60,265 nt of DNA from Deltaproteobacteria bacterium RBG_16_49_23 (GTDB taxonomy: Bacteria > Desulfobacterota > BSN033 > UBA1163). Both the position numbers and the translations under genes were made by a program. Where the stretch lies: NCBI GenBank assembly GCA_001798855.1, contig MGQQ01000126.1, forward strand, positions 1-60,265. Direction: 5' to 3'. Shown piece after piece: positions 59,517 through 60,265 of this stretch; position 1 is the stretch's first letter, and the number at the start of each line of letters is the position of its first letter. A model generated the notes under the pieces. It saw nothing but the letters and a program-made list of their open reading frames with translations. It ran no database searches and was not told where the DNA came from.

Positions 59517-60265
59517 TTAAACGGATAGATATTTGAGAATGATCCTCGCATAGATTCGAGCAGCCTGAACCAGAGCATCCACTTCCACGGATTCATCCGT
59601 GGTATGGGATTGCTCCGTTCCTCCCGGACCGAAGATGAGTGTCGGGATGCGAAATTGATTGATATAGAAACGTCCATCCGTGAATCCGGAAAACCCTCTG
59701 ACCGTCGGCCTTTCTCCTCTCACCTCCAGGCCAGCTTCGAGGCCGATCCGGACGATCTCCTCATCAGGATGAATCTCCGAAGGTTCCGCATAATCGATCT
59801 CTTCGATTTGATATTTGAAAAGGGGATTTCGTGCCTGAACAAATTCGATGGCCTCCTTTATTTCTCTTAAGACTTCCTTTTTTTTCTCATCGGGCAGCAA
59901 TCTCCGGTCCACTTCGATCTCGCATCGATCCGGCACAACGTTGACCTTTGTCCCGCCCTGAATCTTTCCGATATTGATCGTGGGTTTTCCAAGCAAGGGA
60001 TGCTCTTTAAGAAGCGGGATATTTTTCAGACGGTCAATCAGATGCATCATCATTTCGATGGCATTGACGCCCTGCTCGGGTCTTGAACCGTGGGCCGATT
60101 TTCCAAAGGAAGTGATCCTCAGCCAGAGAGCTCCTTTCTGGGCAATGACCAGATCGAGGCCTGTCGGTTCTCCCACAATGACGGCATCCCCTTTGATCGG
60201 TCCCTTTTGGGCGAGAAATCCCATGCCCTGATGGCCATGGGATTCTTCATCGGAGACAAGATGGA
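59517..60265 (-). CDS. M20-family metallopeptidase/deacylase (partial, runs off right edge)
   Basis: The visible 249 residues are the C-terminal two thirds of an M20 enzyme (ArgE/DapE/CPG2-like). Just after the edge the sequence reads LVSDEESHG, with the EE pair that supplies the catalytic Glu. Next come GDAVIVGEPTGLD, the dimerisation-domain segment SAHGSRPEQGVNAIEMMM, INIGKIQGGTKVNVVPD and RCEIEVDRRLLPDE. The final PTLIFGPGGTEQSHTTDE carries a metal-binding His. It should hydrolyse an N-acyl amino acid or peptide with two metals. The N-terminus with the first metal ligands is outside the window. Frame intact. Confidence 0.9.
   Translation of the reverse strand, partial: HLVSDEESHGHQGMGFLAQKGPIKGDAVIVGEPTGLDLVIAQKGALWLRITSFGKSAHGSRPEQGVNAIEMMMHLIDRLKNIPLLKEHPLLGKPTINIGKIQGGTKVNVVPDRCEIEVDRRLLPDEKKKEVLREIKEAIEFVQARNPLFKYQIEEIDYAEPSEIHPDEEIVRIGLEAGLEVRGERPTVRGFSGFTDGRFYINQFRIPTLIFGPGGTEQSHTTDESVEVDALVQAARIYARIILKYLSV

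Overview
The window looks like a chromosomal segment of a strictly anaerobic deltaproteobacterium (Desulfobacterota; sulfate-reducing or syntrophic type). This is inferred from multihaem c-type cytochromes with a NapC-type anchor, an ETF alpha subunit carrying an N-terminal ferredoxin domain, a likely selenoprotein, a Rex redox repressor, DUF4911- and DUF6178-like proteins, an archaeal-type cupin phosphoglucose isomerase and many short palindromic repeats between genes. No rRNA, tRNA, CRISPR array or intact transposase was seen.

Layout. 0-6.3 kb: left-edge partial DNA methyltransferase, tldD, small DUF4911- and DUF3108-type proteins, a TGS-domain GTPase, and an HD-GYP response regulator divergent from a sigma-54 activator. 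6.4-13.7 kb: the activator, a TPR lipoprotein, a MoaD/ThiS protein, a universal stress protein with a VUT/YhhQ transporter, an AI-2E family permease, and a zinc-ribbon membrane protein. 14-18.4 kb: thiolase, enoyl-CoA hydratase, etfB and ferredoxin-etfA, a short-chain acyl-CoA module. 18.5-26 kb: pdxA, three PpiC/SurA-type chaperones joined by ATGA overlaps, and mfd. 26-33.2 kb: an nth-like DNA glycosylase with a palindromic element translated inside its N-terminus, a geranylgeranyl-reductase-type flavoprotein, a LolA-like protein, a large lipoprotein, a DUF1841-containing protein and a MetE-like protein. 33.4-37.4 kb: groES-groEL behind a near-consensus promoter, then a DUF6178 protein. 37.4-40.2 kb: a TetR regulator with operator-like sites, a PNPOx-like flavoprotein and a QueG-like Fe-S protein ending in an SCP2-like domain. 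40.2-45.7 kb: accessory region with a DUF4143 ATPase, GNAT, decayed gene remnants, a J-domain protein, a TIGR02391 protein and orphans. 45.8-48.2 kb: ABC-F ATPase and an FmdB-like zinc ribbon. 48.7-55.7 kb: respiratory cytochrome region. 55.8-60.3 kb: rex, a class III aminotransferase, an isochorismatase-family hydrolase, cupin PGI and a partial M20 peptidase.

Main result. The cytochrome-domain metallophosphatase at 50785-52368 is longer than a plain stop-to-stop reading gives. Extending upstream in frame across one TGA (52224-52222) restores a signal peptide and the family's N-terminal motif. The TGA falls at the Cys of the Cys-Gly-Cys motif, and a 7-bp stem with a GGGGTT loop sits at SECIS distance. 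It is very probably a selenoprotein. The same strand also encodes a missed 51-residue membrane protein and a DUF1684 protein directly upstream, apparently in one operon.

Other signals. Rex has a perfect TTGTGA-N6-TCACAA operator lying over its own ribosome binding site, and a partial match lies at the promoter of the thiolase/ETF operon. Two unrelated palindromic elements are translated in frame inside nth and the ABC-F gene. An intergenic repeat class made of short reiterated words in inverted orientation recurs next to stop codons through the whole window.
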